Assembly: GCA_003260075.1 (NCBI GenBank)
Contig: QLIY01000917.1
Span: forward strand, 1-64,000
Source: Phallusia mammillata
Taxonomy: Eukaryota; Chordata; Ascidiacea; Phlebobranchia; Ascidiidae
Direction: 5' to 3'
DNA length: 64,000 nt
Part shown: piece by piece, positions 49,863-62,049 of the stretch
Position numbering within the stretch: position 1 is the first letter of the stretch
Layout: each line of letters begins with the position of its first letter
Translations under genes and position numbers: made by a program
Notes under the pieces: generated by a model
Databases searched by the model: none
Seen by the model: the letters and a program-made list of their open reading frames with translations, nothing else
What the model was told of the DNA's origin: nothing

Positions 49863-52800
49863 TGCGACATCATGCGGCGAAGTTTCCAACGCGAGGTGGC
49901 GCTAGACTGTGAACAATATGAGCATAGGGAATTGTCGTTTTGTTGAATGGACCCGGTGCAATTTTGTTTGCCTTTTAGTTTTCGCTACAGCGTTTATCTC
50001 GGTTTCACAGTAAGACCCTATGTGTTTTGTACGTTTATTTTTTGGTTTGGAAACACTGGAATTTATGGTGCCTTTTTTGTTGAAGAAACACTGAAGCTCA
50101 CTTCTGCATGCTAAGCCATATTTAAGGTTAAGGTTGCACATACAACGGGCTTAATGTACATACGCAAATGAAATACTCTATTTATTTATGTGTGCTTTCG
50201 TGTTTTGTGTGTTACATTTCCCTATTGTCCTGTTGAAATATTTCACTTATGATTTTAGGTGTTGGTTCTCTTGCATTCCTTCCATTTTGCCTATCCACTC
50301 ATTAGTAAATAAGTTACGATAAATTATATATTTATTTATGTGAGCATTGTCACAAATATATTTAGGTCAACCCTCCATCAATCCTTATTTAAAATCAACA
50401 AAAGCGTTTAGTCTAATTCTTCATTAATAACTTTCCTTAAAGGCGTTATTTTAAATTATTTTGTAAGAAATGAAATTTACGTTTTCTGTGTGTGCGTCAT
50501 GTTTTTTACCAATATCAAAAAACAGAGAAATCGTATTTCCTGTTTTGTTTTACCAATTACACTTAAAATGTCTATACTGTGATGTTTTCATGTATACTTT
50601 ACGAGGGTATAACGCACCAAGCCCCTCGTTGGTACCTAAAATAAATGCCAAGTCACTGTTTGTGTGCTGTGTCATCATACAAAAGAGTAAAATATAACTT
50701 TCTGTAGAAAAGACAAGGAGGCACAAGAGAAAAGATAATTCTGATTATCAAAAACTATGACTCGTATATATGTATCATACACCAAGGCTTTCACAGCGAT
50801 AAGGAATTGCATTTTGTGGTATCTGCGACAAGAAAATGCAATCACAAGCTTCAGTGGTATTCGAATTTCCAACCCACAGCAGCATAGTATTAGGCAGACT
50901 TGTTTTACAGTTACATAAATATGAAGAAGTCGAAAGCCTGACCAGAAGATGACTTGCACTCAATAGTAAACCGATATTTAAGAAAAAAGGTAAATACGTT
51001 ATGAGTACGCCGTGATCGTTGGTTTGCATAAACGCGTCAGGGCTGATTCCAGTTCCGAATTTATGTTCATCTTAACTAAAGAGTAAACACTAATTCTTTT
51101 TCCAGGCTTTTGAGCCAAACAGTTCGCTTTATTTGGCCTTAAAACTCACGTATTATTTCTAATTTTCGATTTCTAGCCAGTAGCCATCATCTCACACATT
51201 CACAATCACAATTCCACTTCTAATTCAACACGACGCGCGACACTCATTATGACGTCAGAGGGATTGATTTCAACCCGGCATTGTGCTCCAAGCTTTGAGT
51301 GCCGCGGCGACCCGGGAGTTTGACAATACGTTGTCGACCGCAAAGATAAATACGAGTGCTTCCCGGGATTGAACTACACACATTGTGAATGTAGGCTTAA
51401 GGCAAATCATGACATTGACGGACGTTTGCTAAGAAGGAAGGAGTTGAAAAAGTTGACTGTAGTTGGACGAAAGGAGGCTCTGTGTGTATCTTAGCTACCA
51501 AATCAGAGATAAAAAGGTTCGCAGCGTTGAAATAAAGCCTAAATGTTGTTTTGTTTCTGCAGTATGCGGGTGTTATTGTATGTGTAGAATTTGTGCCGGA
51601 ATATTTTTAATTTGTTGCACTATAAATGTCAACGGGCACATTGCTAAGCTTGCTGTGGTTTGATGGAAGGGAGGCTGCGTGTGTATCTTAGCTACCATAT
51701 CATTAGGGTTGTTGGGGTTTAAAGCGTTTTTGTATGTTTAGCATATGTGCCAAAAATCTCTTTGTTGCGTTTTAACTGTCAAAGAGCAGTTTGTAGCGTC
51801 CAAAACGAGCATAAAATGTTTTACAGCATGAAAAAACAGTATTTTTTCAGGTGTCACTGTAATGATCGATTTATTACCAAAATCGCATATGTGTTGCATT
51901 GGAACAGTAACGCCTACTTTTGACTTGGCATTAGTGTATACTTATGTGTCGCGAACGAACACATTAGTCTCTTAAACACATCTGCTGTCTCAAGAAGCTC
52001 TTTCGTCGGCACTGTTCGACCCTTGAGAAACTTTGCGTTGGTCTGTGTTGACTGTAACTGTAACAATACGCCACCCGATAAACGAATATACTAGATTTCC
52101 CATGGATGCTTTTGTTTTGCCATGAAACATTCAATTAGATTTTGTGTCTGTGTGTAGCGTTTATTCTTCGTACCAGTTGGAGTGTTGAGTAGTTTAGTTT
52201 CGTGTTTTAAGGCTTTAAGCGACAGGTAAACAGTGATGGGATTTTACAGTCTGCTTTTCAGAAATAGTTCTTGGGATTTCTGCTACATACTGGTAGCTGA
52301 TTCATAAAAGCCCTTGCGGTTTTCATGAGCTTACACATTCATTACTTACGTGTATGAGATCAAAAATGAAAGTTTTCAACAAGAAGGTTATGTTCTAAAA
52401 ACGCGTCACTGAACAGAGAAAAATATCAGGTAGGCCTACCCGTTTGCAAAACGACACATCAAAAGCAGCCTCAAATTTGCAAGTTTGTCAACGAGTTTTT
52501 AGCAGGTCATATTGGGGACGAAACGAGTTTTTTGCAGGTCATATTGGGGATGAACTAACCAATGTCTGTTTCGGCAACAAGTTTTGTGTCGCAAAATATA
52601 TCTCAAATGTAACTTATCATTTGCCGACAAAATTACTATTCCATGAGCAACAGTATAGTTTTAACAGGAATTTTCGGCTAGTAGCTCGAGTAAAGAATTT
52701 AATCAATAGTCAACTAACAACCAAGATTAGGAGAACAGATTTTAGATGCTTTTTATAACCTTGTTTGCCATTCACAGCAAAACTGAATTGTTTGTCAACG

Positions 52801-53610
52801 AATTTCACCCATAGGGCATCATGTATTTTCCCATAAACATCTGTTCAACGAATCATGCTAAGATATCTATGTCACTTAAACAATTCAACACCTGATGTTC
52901 TTTGAAATCTGAGAAGCAGCCACCACGTGCACACAATGGTTGAAACGATAAGGTAATTGCAGCTTGTTTGTTGTGAAGCTGAACCCATCTATGTTCATGA
53001 AAGGAATACTTTACATCCAGGCAATTTATACACGCATGGAATCATTGATGTTTTTATGTTGGCTACAGCATATTTTCCAATTGTTGTTTGTCAATGTAGA
53101 AACCCTAAATCCAAATTTTTTCAGCTCACGCAGTAAATGTACATACAAAGACATACACCAAAAAGGCCTATTAGATATCTCGTCATTGCTAACAAGCAAC
53201 CACTAGGGGCAGTGCATAGTGCATACACTGTTGATACAATAATGGCAACGGTGGGTAATGTACGGAATGACATAAACGACCATACTCAAACGGAAGTCTC
53301 CAGAAACAAGTGTGTTAAAAAGAAACAGAACGTTATTTGAAGCACCTTTGCTAGGTAAACAACAAAAACATCTTAGGTATGCTCTTTAGAGCCTGTGTCA
53401 TACTTTCAGAAACAGGAGAAAAAAGCCTAGAATTTTTGGATTTTAACGGAAAAAAAGGCGAAATAACAAAGGCCGAAAATCGCTTTTACTGCCAGCAGTG
53501 AACCCGAAATGTACAGTAGCAACGGTTATCGGACGTTAGACAAATAATTTTGAATGTTTGTTTTCCACTTGAGATTGGAGACACACAACAGAAGCGATCA
53601 ACAAGAGCAA
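49863..53610. other. KIF17 3' flank and intergenic region
   Basis: Contains the KIF17 3' UTR. A diverged tandem repeat covers about 51461-51800 (unit about 195 bp, with the shared string GTGTGTATCTTAGCTACCA). A 33-bp unit occurs twice at about 52488-52555. No further gene recognised. Confidence 0.45.
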
Positions 53611-53850
53611 TCAGATTTGCGCCAAAGTTAACAACATCAGCTGGTGTTCGTTGCTAGGCAGACGGCAGTAAACAAGCTTGCCATATTGCCTTAAGGCTCC
53701 ACCAGCAAAAAATCGTTTAGTCAGGTAATATGAAAAGAATTCTTTCGTCAGAAAAGGCCTCGGCAGACAAACAATGACAGGGGCCACGTATGTCAACAGG
53801 CACACGACACAAAAAGCGGTCGCAATGCCAGTTTGTGTATCGTTTCCCAT
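53611..53850 (-). CDS. Small hypothetical membrane ORF
   Basis: A 79-residue frame starting MGNDTQTG in fair context (CACAATGGGA), with one hydrophobic stretch (about residues 8-29). It sits head-to-head about 330 bp from the LRRIQ4-like start codon, so a shared promoter region is possible. I do not recognise a family, and no splice partners were found. It could be a chance frame. Confidence 0.25.
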   Translation of the reverse strand: MGNDTQTGIATAFCVVCLLTYVAPVIVCLPRPFLTKEFFSYYLTKRFFAGGALRQYGKLVYCRLPSNEHQLMLLTLAQI

Positions 53851-54177
53851 TGTGACTGTGCCCCAAAGGCGGAAGGCTTAAATATAGGACAAAGCAAAGC
53901 TCCAGCGGGCATTGTGCAACACTTTCTGAACTATATTACTTTGCAAGTTGCTGTCAGGCATAGGGCTCAAGCAATGCAATCGAAACTAATAAATTGTGGT
54001 TTCGATTGTGCGTCATAAATGATCTTGTTGCATCATAGAAGCTCTCCTTGAACGCAGAAATACGGCAGGTATAATGGTTTCAAAACTTAAGCATGGCGAG
54101 AAAGTAGGCCAATAAATTTTCGGGGCGCTTTGCCTCGGCTATTTGAGGGCAGTTTTACTGCCCGAATAGACAAGCCA

Positions 54178-57100
54178 ATGACAGAACTAGTAACTTCGTA
54201 TCGGCAGAAAGAAAAGGATCAAGTCCTAGAGCAAAAAAGGGTTCGTTTTGAAGATAAGAATGAAAGAAAAACTAGGGAGGCAATCTGGCAAAATAGGTAA
54301 TTTAAAAGTGTACTATATACTTTCGCTGATATATTTTACGATTCTGTTTATGAAAAACACTCCTCAAAGACAAGTTTTCTTATTGTATGTTATGCGCTAG
54401 CGTGTTAACTTGTTGTTGTTTCCATACTATGTTTAACACGTTTGTTTTCATACTTAATGTGAGAATTTTAAACGCAAGTTTGTTTTGTATATATCCTTTT
54501 TTTACTTTATGTTTTATATTTCAGATTAACGGATGAGCGAGAAGCCTTTTCTACGACCAGTACAACTGATGGTAAAAGCCTTGTCTTAGAAACTACAGAA
54601 CAATGTGAAATTATCAGAGAAACTGACAACAGACACAGTGAGGAGACTGCAAATAAAGCTGAACACAATGTGCATTCAAAACAGGTACGGCACCTTATAA
54701 TTGTAAGTAACTGCCTCTGAATGTTGTATTAGACAGGGATTAAGTGTTACTAGCTTCTGTTAGCTATTGAGGTAAAGACGGGGCGTAAGGACAGCACAGA
54801 GTTTTGCGCATGCGCAGAATGGGCTTGTGCAACTTCTTTTTAAACATAACAAAGTTACACCTATGATAAAATACCAGTCATTGATATCACGTTGAAGTCG
54901 AAAACTACCACTTTTTACAGGTGCCTGTCGAAACAAGCGATAACTATGAGCAGTCTACAGCCCCAAAATCGTACGAGAGAGTAACGCAGAACTCTCGACC
55001 ATCCCAAGTTGTCAAGCTTAAACTTCTCAAAGAAATTCTTGAGCTACCTGACAAAGCCGATCAGTGCCTTCCTACTGCGGAAAAAGTCACAAGGCCGAAA
55101 AAGAGGTAAGCACTTGGGATTTTGGTAATTAGTTACGGTTACCAAACAATCATACTGAAAACCGATGTGTTTGTAAAGGAATAGACAAATGAACTACACT
55201 AACTATAGCGCTATTGAAGATTTACTGTGTATTGGTATTAGATGCCCTGGTAGTAGTTCTTACTGATATTCATTGTATTAATGTTGAATTTAGGGCTCTC
55301 TGATATAAGTTACATCACGGTTCGTACAACATACAGATGGTTAAACCGCGGTTTTGACACGCGTTCTAAAACTTTGGACCAGCGAAACCTTCGAAAGAAA
55401 TCTACTTCAGTTTTTAATGATGAAAACATATATTCGACACTAGCAGTTCCTTATTATAGATTAGAAGATATAGTGCTATTGTTTGTTTGTTACAGATTTA
55501 TTGACTTGGGGTCAAAGAATCTGAGTGAGATCCCTGAAGAGCTGTTTGACTTCCGTGAAGTGGAGGAACTTCATTTGGAAAAGAACAATATCAAATCAGT
55601 TCCCGATGCGATAGAAGACCTATGTAACCTAAGGTAAAACACAGCGCTGTCCGTACCAGTATAAGTTTAAATAAGATGTCAAATATGACAAACAATCAAG
55701 ACGCAGTTTGTCATCAATTTTTGTTCAGAAGTTATACGTTTTGTGCATGGTGTTAATCTGGCATGCATTTATAAAGAACAAAACCAAATTATTTCATGTA
55801 GGTAATGTCTGCTACATAGAACGATTGTCACATTTTTAAGCTAATAAAGATTATTTGGCGCAAGAAAACAAACAAAAGGGAAAGAATTCGTTGTCAAAAC
55901 TGTTGAACAAGCGTGAGAAGTTGAAATAACAACACCAAAATAGTTTCTAAATCCGGCCTTAAACCAACAACAACAACATTTTTTGTACACAGGGTTCTTT
56001 ATCTCAACTCAAACAACCTCGAAGAGCTCAACAGCGTCATCTCGCGGCTGACCACGCTACGTTCAATCGACTTGAGCGAAAATCCGATTGGTTTTCAGTT
56101 TCCTGTCAGCGTTCTCTCGCGACTCGTTTACCTCACCGATATAAGACTGTACAGTATTGGATTAAAGGAGTTTCCTGACGAGTTTTGTCGGACAATGCCG
56201 CACTTAAGGCTTTTGGGTTTATCCAATAACCAAATAAGGGAACTACCCCCTGAAATGGACCGACTTCGACGATTGAAGGAGATCTATTTGGAGAACAACC
56301 GCTTTGTGGAATTCCCCTACAGTTTATGCCCGCTTTCTCAATTAGAGGTATGTGTTGACTATTCAGTTTTGCTGGTATATTTCCTTAGCTTAGGTACCAC
56401 ACTTTTGCAAGCGGATAACTTGCTTACAGCTTGTTGCGCTTGTATAATTAAGACAGTGGTTCTCAACTCGTTTCGGGCCATGGACCACCGGCCCAGTAAA
56501 AATAATATCGTGGACCATTTCTTTTTGAAGCAAGAATGACGTTCGCATACGAAACAACCATTTGGGCTTGAAACATAATTCTTTTAAACCGATTTTAAGA
56601 AGTGAGAAGCAATTATGAACAGCCTACATTTTGATACTCTTTCAATATATAATATGCAATCATCTCTAGTTTATCAACAAATTTAGTGGACGTCCTGTGG
56701 ACCACTAAAAAAGTCACCATGAACCACTAGTGGTCCATGGACCACCAGTTGAGCACCTCTAAATTAAGGAGAAGTGATTGCGATAAGACACAATATAAAG
56801 TCGTTTTGAACGCTTTTGTAACTTAAAAACCAAAGTGACAGGTTTTCTCGTACGTTTGTAGCTTGAAGGATTTAAAATACACCACCTTTGTGAAAATTGT
56901 AAGGCAAACTCTTTTTTTGCGTTTGATTTTTTACCGAAATTTGAATGTCGTTTAGGTTTTAGACATCGAGGGTAACCATCTATACCGAATACCCGAGCAA
57001 ATTGCAGGGATTTCCCAACTGCGAGAACTCCACCTCTCGCGCAACTCCATTGCGCAGCTTCCAGATTCAATGTTTCTCCTTGACCACTTGGAGGTTCTCA

Positions 57101-59178
57101 ACCTTTCCTGCAACAATCTAACTTTTATTCCGGACTCGATACAATGGCTGAAGAACCTCCGGCAGTTGGGTGTCAATGATAACCACCTTACTGCGCTTCC
57201 CTACCGGTTTTACCGCCTCGAAAGCCTGCGTGTGCTCCATGTCAGAAATAATCACCTTACTCGGTTACCAAAGCGGATTTCGCGCCTTAAAAAACTGAAG
57301 TACTTGGATGCCAGTGGAAATAGGTAAGTGTTGGTAAAACATTTTTTGTGGCAAAGGATATAACTTATATCCTACACTTCATCTGGTTGTGTTCGATCCA
57401 GAAAGCTTGCTGTCTTATTCCGAGGTAGATTTTAATTCCTTGCTGTCCAAATAGGTTAACTTAATCAATACCGATTCAGCACAAGCCTGACCCATAGTAT
57501 TAAATATACAGTCTTTAGTTGTTATTTTTTTTTGCTTGAAGGGTTAAACCATTTTTAAACTACACAAATTGCAACAGAGAAAGTGTTAAGTTGCTTAAAC
57601 AGTTTTGTAAAAAAAAACGAACAAAACAGAAATCGTTTTAAATAGAACAAGGCACACAGAAAAGATTAAAAGACGTGTTTCACTTGAAATTAAATGTCTG
57701 AATATACCAATGTCAAATGATACAGTGTGTGGATTATTTTCACATATACTTATTGACTGCAGGTTGGTTGGACTTCCTCTGAACATATGCGGATTATTGG
57801 AGTTGCAAATGTTGGCGCTCGATGACAATCGTCTTCGCGCAATTCCATTACCGTTCGCCAATCTTCGGGCACTCCAAACACTGAGTTTGTCCGGAAATCA
57901 GGTAAGTTCTGTAGGCTACTAACTCCATAAATTTCTTATTGCACCGGCCTACATTAACGGACAAACATTCGCACCATTGGTCAGGTAAAAGTGACAGATA
58001 AAGCGTAAAATACTGTTTTCGTGTAAATGCATTGGAAAGTAGACCAAGTCAAATGCTGAGGTAACCACGTTTAGCGACATAAACAAGTTGACCGTCCTAT
58101 TCATTTCCTGTACAGTTCCCGGAATTTCCTTTGTCTATTTGTGCTCTACCCTCTCTGCAGCGTTTGTTTTTGGGACAAGACGGAGGAAGACCTTTCATAA
58201 AACTTCCAGAACAGGTTTGCTATTATGCAATAAGGAGAATTCTGGTTGATAGCTTCTCCAAGCGATTAAACTCAACATTCAAATATCTGTTTCAACTTAT
58301 GGAAGCAACAGTTTTGGTTAAATTTACATGAAAACATTAAAACGGAATTTGCATAAACAAACCACAATTGTTTGCAAACTCTTAAGATATTAACTGATTA
58401 CAAATAAAATAGCTTTGTAAACATGTACGTTCAAGGAGTTCCACTAACTCTGGCATATGTTTGGCTTTTCTAGATTCAGAATTTGCAGAAGTTGGTCGAG
58501 TTATACGTGGATAACAACCAGTTGATAAGCTTGCCACACACTCTTCGACATATGACTGAACTTAAAGTGCTAGACATCTCATCAAACCGACTCTCCACGC
58601 TACCTCCAACCATTTACGAAATGACATGTGAGTGTTTCTTGAAGTTATGATCAGTTAAAACTTTAAACATATAGTGTATCTCATACCAGAAAGACACAAA
58701 GTTTTTTTTAGTGATGAAATTTTCTGCGACCAATGCCCATAACCAATAAACTATACACTTTCGCAATTTTTTGGCCCGATTGTGCCATTTACTTTATTGT
58801 TTCAACCAAAGCACCGACTCGTTTGCTTACCAAAACGTTTAAAACTTCAAACTGAAAGTATACCCTTACCAGGAAGACACAGAACAAGTTTTTTGTTTGA
58901 TAAAATGCATGAAGATTCTAAGACCAATTCCACTAACCAACAAACCACTCTTTAGCACATTTTTTGCCCGGTATATTATTCTATTAAAGCAGGGGTGGGC
59001 AACCTGCGACCCGCGGGCCGTATGCGGCCCTTCATTAAAGGTTGTGCGGCCCGCAGAGATACTTGGATTTCAAAAATACTGGCAAACGAGTCCAATTATT
59101 ACATATTTTTGAGCTGATTAATGTACCTGGTGCTAGTTTTCTGCGATCTGGCAAAATGTAGCTAGAATCAAATACGAA

Positions 59179-59259
<81 letters not shown>

Positions 59260-60066
59260 CGATCCAATTTTGACATTCATAAATTGGCCATACAGTAACA
59301 AAGGTTGCCCACCCCTGTATTAAAGCATCGACCAGGTGCATTCTCAAACAAATTGCGATTCAGCTGTGGTAAGCAATAAGCAAACATTTCTGTATTCTCA
59401 TTTCAGGGCTGGAGACGTTACGCCTTCAAAACAACACCCTCACGAAGCTTACGGACGACGTTGACAAAATGAAAGGACTAAAGGAATTAAAAATTACGAA
59501 TAACACACTCCAATATCCTCCACAAGAGGTTTGCGACGAGGGGCTGGCAGGTGTACTGAAATACATTGAACACCAGAAGAAACTTCGAATGTATGCAACC
59601 AGGGTAAGAGAGCACTTTTATTTTAAAGGCCTCGAAACCTAAACATTTTTGTCGGGTGATGACCTACACGCCATTTGTGTTATATTACATTGTAGGTAGA
59701 ACTTAATTGTTCCTGGCGCCATTTTGCCTTTGTGCAAGTTATATTGCCTTAATTGTTAACGTAGTTAAATATGCCTGAACCGAAATTTTCCTAATTTGCT
59801 TAAAGTGGTTATCAGTGTGCTTCCGCAGCTTGTGTGTAGGCCTACCTATGCCCCGACACATGAAAAACTAAAGCAAATGTAGTCACGGCTATTTTTATAT
59901 CAAAGTTGTTTTTGCCATTCAATTTCAGATACAAGCATGGTGGCGGGGTGTAATGGTCCGTGCAGGTCTTGGACCTTTCGACACCGGAATGAAAGCCAAA
60001 AAGGGGAAAAAGGGAAAGAAAGATAAGAAGGGTTCCGCAAAGGGGAAGAAAGGAAAAGGCAAATAA
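54178..60066 (+). CDS. LRRIQ4: Leucine-rich repeat and IQ motif protein, LRRIQ4-like
   Basis: Exons: 54178-54296, 54525-54684, 54921-55105, 55496-55633, 55993-56347, 56956-57323, 57763-57901, 58116-58214, 58474-58627, 59407-59603, 59929-60066. All phases agree and give 683 residues. The N-terminal ~155 residues are charged and without repeats. About 20 leucine-rich repeats follow (for example LRELHLSRNSIAQLPDSM and LKVLDISSNRLSTLP). One IQ motif, IQAWWRGVMVRAG, precedes a Lys/Gly-rich tail. The IQAWWRG form is shared with axonemal IQ proteins, so a ciliary or flagellar role with calmodulin binding is inferred. The protein is longer than human LRRIQ4 (about 560) because of the N-terminus. Two hAT elements sit in its introns. 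Confidence 0.85.
56454..56761. mobile_element. Decayed hAT element, 308 bp
   Basis: Left end CAGTGGTTCTCAACT. Right end AGTTGAGCACCTCTA is a degraded inverted match. Target duplication AATTAAGA (56446-56453) and AATTAAGG (56762-56769) agrees at 7 of 8. LRRIQ4 intron 5. Confidence 0.75.
58990..59317. mobile_element. hAT element with internal G-run gap
   Basis: Terminal inverted repeats CAGGGGTGGGCAACCT and AGGTTGCCCACCCCTG. Exact 8-bp target duplication TATTAAAG at 58982-58989 and 59318-59325. An 81-G run (59179-59259) replaces part of the interior. Same family as 29400-29703. LRRIQ4 intron 9. Confidence 0.9.
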
Positions 60067-61643
60067 CATACGTCATTTGCTAAAAACTAGACATCTAATC
60101 ACGTGGTTATAAAGAAAACGAATCGCGATCGTAATTGAGCACTTAGATCGGTGCCAAAGTTTGTTTTTTTAGTTCTTTTCTCGTTGCAATGTTTGTTTGT
60201 GCTTTTTCTGTTTAGATTGAAAATGTTTAGAATCGTCATACAAAGCGAAATTTAATCCGAATTTCGACCAGTTTAGCAGGCTGGTAGCTATAGCCTCCTA
60301 AGCACCGTAAAGAAGAAAGCATAGTCCGAAAATTGTATCGGAGACCAGATTATAATATCACTTCGTTACAAACCCTCAACCCATTCTCACTAGCTCAAAC
60401 CGTCAACAATATCAATAGTTTACAAACTACCTGCTTTACGCATAAGATATATTTATGTCTATTGAAACTACGTTGCTATGCGCTAGGCTTATTTTTTTCT
60501 ATCGGTCCAGTGTACACTTTTTAACTAAACAATCTACAATAATGTTGTTTTGTGTCGAATTGTAAGTTTTTCGTACAACAATCACAACTGTTTGGTCAAC
60601 AGAAGGCTTCTTTCGTTATGCAATCCCCATTTTTTTACCGACAGGAGCGAAAGGGAAAAAGAAAAAATAGATGACAAGTTGATGAGTGAGGTAGATCAGG
60701 TTGAAGATCTTACCAAGATATGTGATGAGAAATATCGAGAAAGGAATTGAGGAGAATAATTTGCTACAAAATGTCATGTTTTTGTGCCGGGGGGGGGGAC
60801 AAGAAGTTGATGAGTGAGGTAGATCAGGTTGAAGATCTTATCAAGATATGTGATGAGAAATATCGAGCAAGGAATTGAGGAGAATAATTTGCTACAAAAT
60901 GTCATGTTTTTGTGCCGTTTTGTGAAAGAACAAGTGAACGAGTAACCGTTCCCGTTAGATTTTTGTCATGCAACCAGTGAGAAAATCCACGTTTAAATAT
61001 TGCCAGTACTACACAGGAAAGGTTGTAATAGATTTATAATCATCATTTTACACGTGACGCGATAACTTGCGCGGATTCTAAGGCAAACTATCCAGATCAG
61101 CAAAGAATGCCAGAATAAAGCCCAAAATCCGTTTTCGTAGTTGTAGTCCCACTTTTTAAGCTTGCAAGAAATGCTCAAAAACAAAACTTCACTACAATAA
61201 AACTATGGCATTTTACCTTGTATAGAACTGCTGACGGCTTTGGTTATTAAACTATCAATAGTACAAGCTTGATCACACCTGTTTTAAACTAACGGTCGGT
61301 AAAGACCACACAACAGGTGGGATGAGCAGTTGTGGTATCAGTGTGGGCTAATGCAAAGGGGGGGGGGGCTATGATATTTATACCTCGTTTAGAACTGCTG
61401 ACGACTTTGGTTATTAAACTACCAGTAGTACAAGCTTGATCAAACCTGTTTTAAACCAACGGTCGGTAAAGACCATACAACAGGTGGGATGAGCAGTTGT
61501 GGTATCAGTGTGGGCTAATGCAAATTTATTTGGGCCGTGCCCGTCTTGAACTTTGTATTACACAGAGACAATACGCTAGTAGCAGCCCTGAAACGTAGGC
61601 CTTTCGAAACGCAGCAATTCCAACTTGAGCAAAACCTGACAAA
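60067..61643. other. Convergent intergenic region with possible extra 3' exon
   Basis: An acceptor-like tract ending ACCGACAG precedes a Lys/Glu-rich stretch at about 60645-60750, possibly an alternative last exon of the LRRIQ4-like gene. Allelic overlap copies: 60671-60788 and 60799-60917 (G run 60789-60798); about 61215-61357 and 61380-61524 (G run 61358-61368). Confidence 0.5.
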
Positions 61644-62049
61644 CTATTTGGTGACATAATCTTCTTCTTTCAACAATGGTAAGGTGTGGTAGCCGTCTTT
61701 GTCAATTATTCGGATAGTAACAGCCGGTAAGGTGACAATAAATCGTTTCTTCAGCTGAAAATATACAACAAGTAACTGTGATCTTTGACAATAGTATCCA
61801 AAAAAACAATCTAGGCAAAATGATATTCCATGTCCAGACCTCAGCCATGCAACGTTTTAGCAATTCCACAGCTTCGTCCTTGGTCAAATTTTTTCTATGC
61901 CATCGATCCTACAGTGACAATATAAAGTAGGAACCATATCCATGTGCAGCAAATGGAACTTGTATACTCGAAGCCAAGTAGTCAAGGAAAAACAAACTGC
62001 AACCTTCCTCTGGATCACAGCCTCCGATAAGAAGGTGCACGAAGTAGTG
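61644..62049 (-). pseudogene. PSMB2: Proteasome subunit beta type-2, last two exons, with in-frame stop
   Basis: Exon 61840-62049 encodes HYFVHLLIGGCDPEEG, then LDYLASS and PFAAHGYGSYF, continuing after the stop as DRWHRKNLTKDEAVELLKRC. Exon 61644-61754 encodes LKKRFIVTLPAVTIRIIDKDGYHTL, ending VTK and a stop. This matches the C-terminal half of PSMB2, a non-catalytic 20S core subunit. Acceptors are present, and the donor GTCTGG is weak. A TAG at 61909-61911 replaces a conserved Leu (ILSL-stop-DR), one base from TTG. The upstream exons are not found in the remaining 1.9 kb, where a plus-strand gene begins. It may be a decayed fragment, or a real gene with a sequence error and a long intron. 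Confidence 0.7.

Noticed and set aside
61900..61920. Intron ending CACTGTAG to explain the PSMB2 stop
   Set aside because: The coding match continues directly on both sides with no room for an intron.
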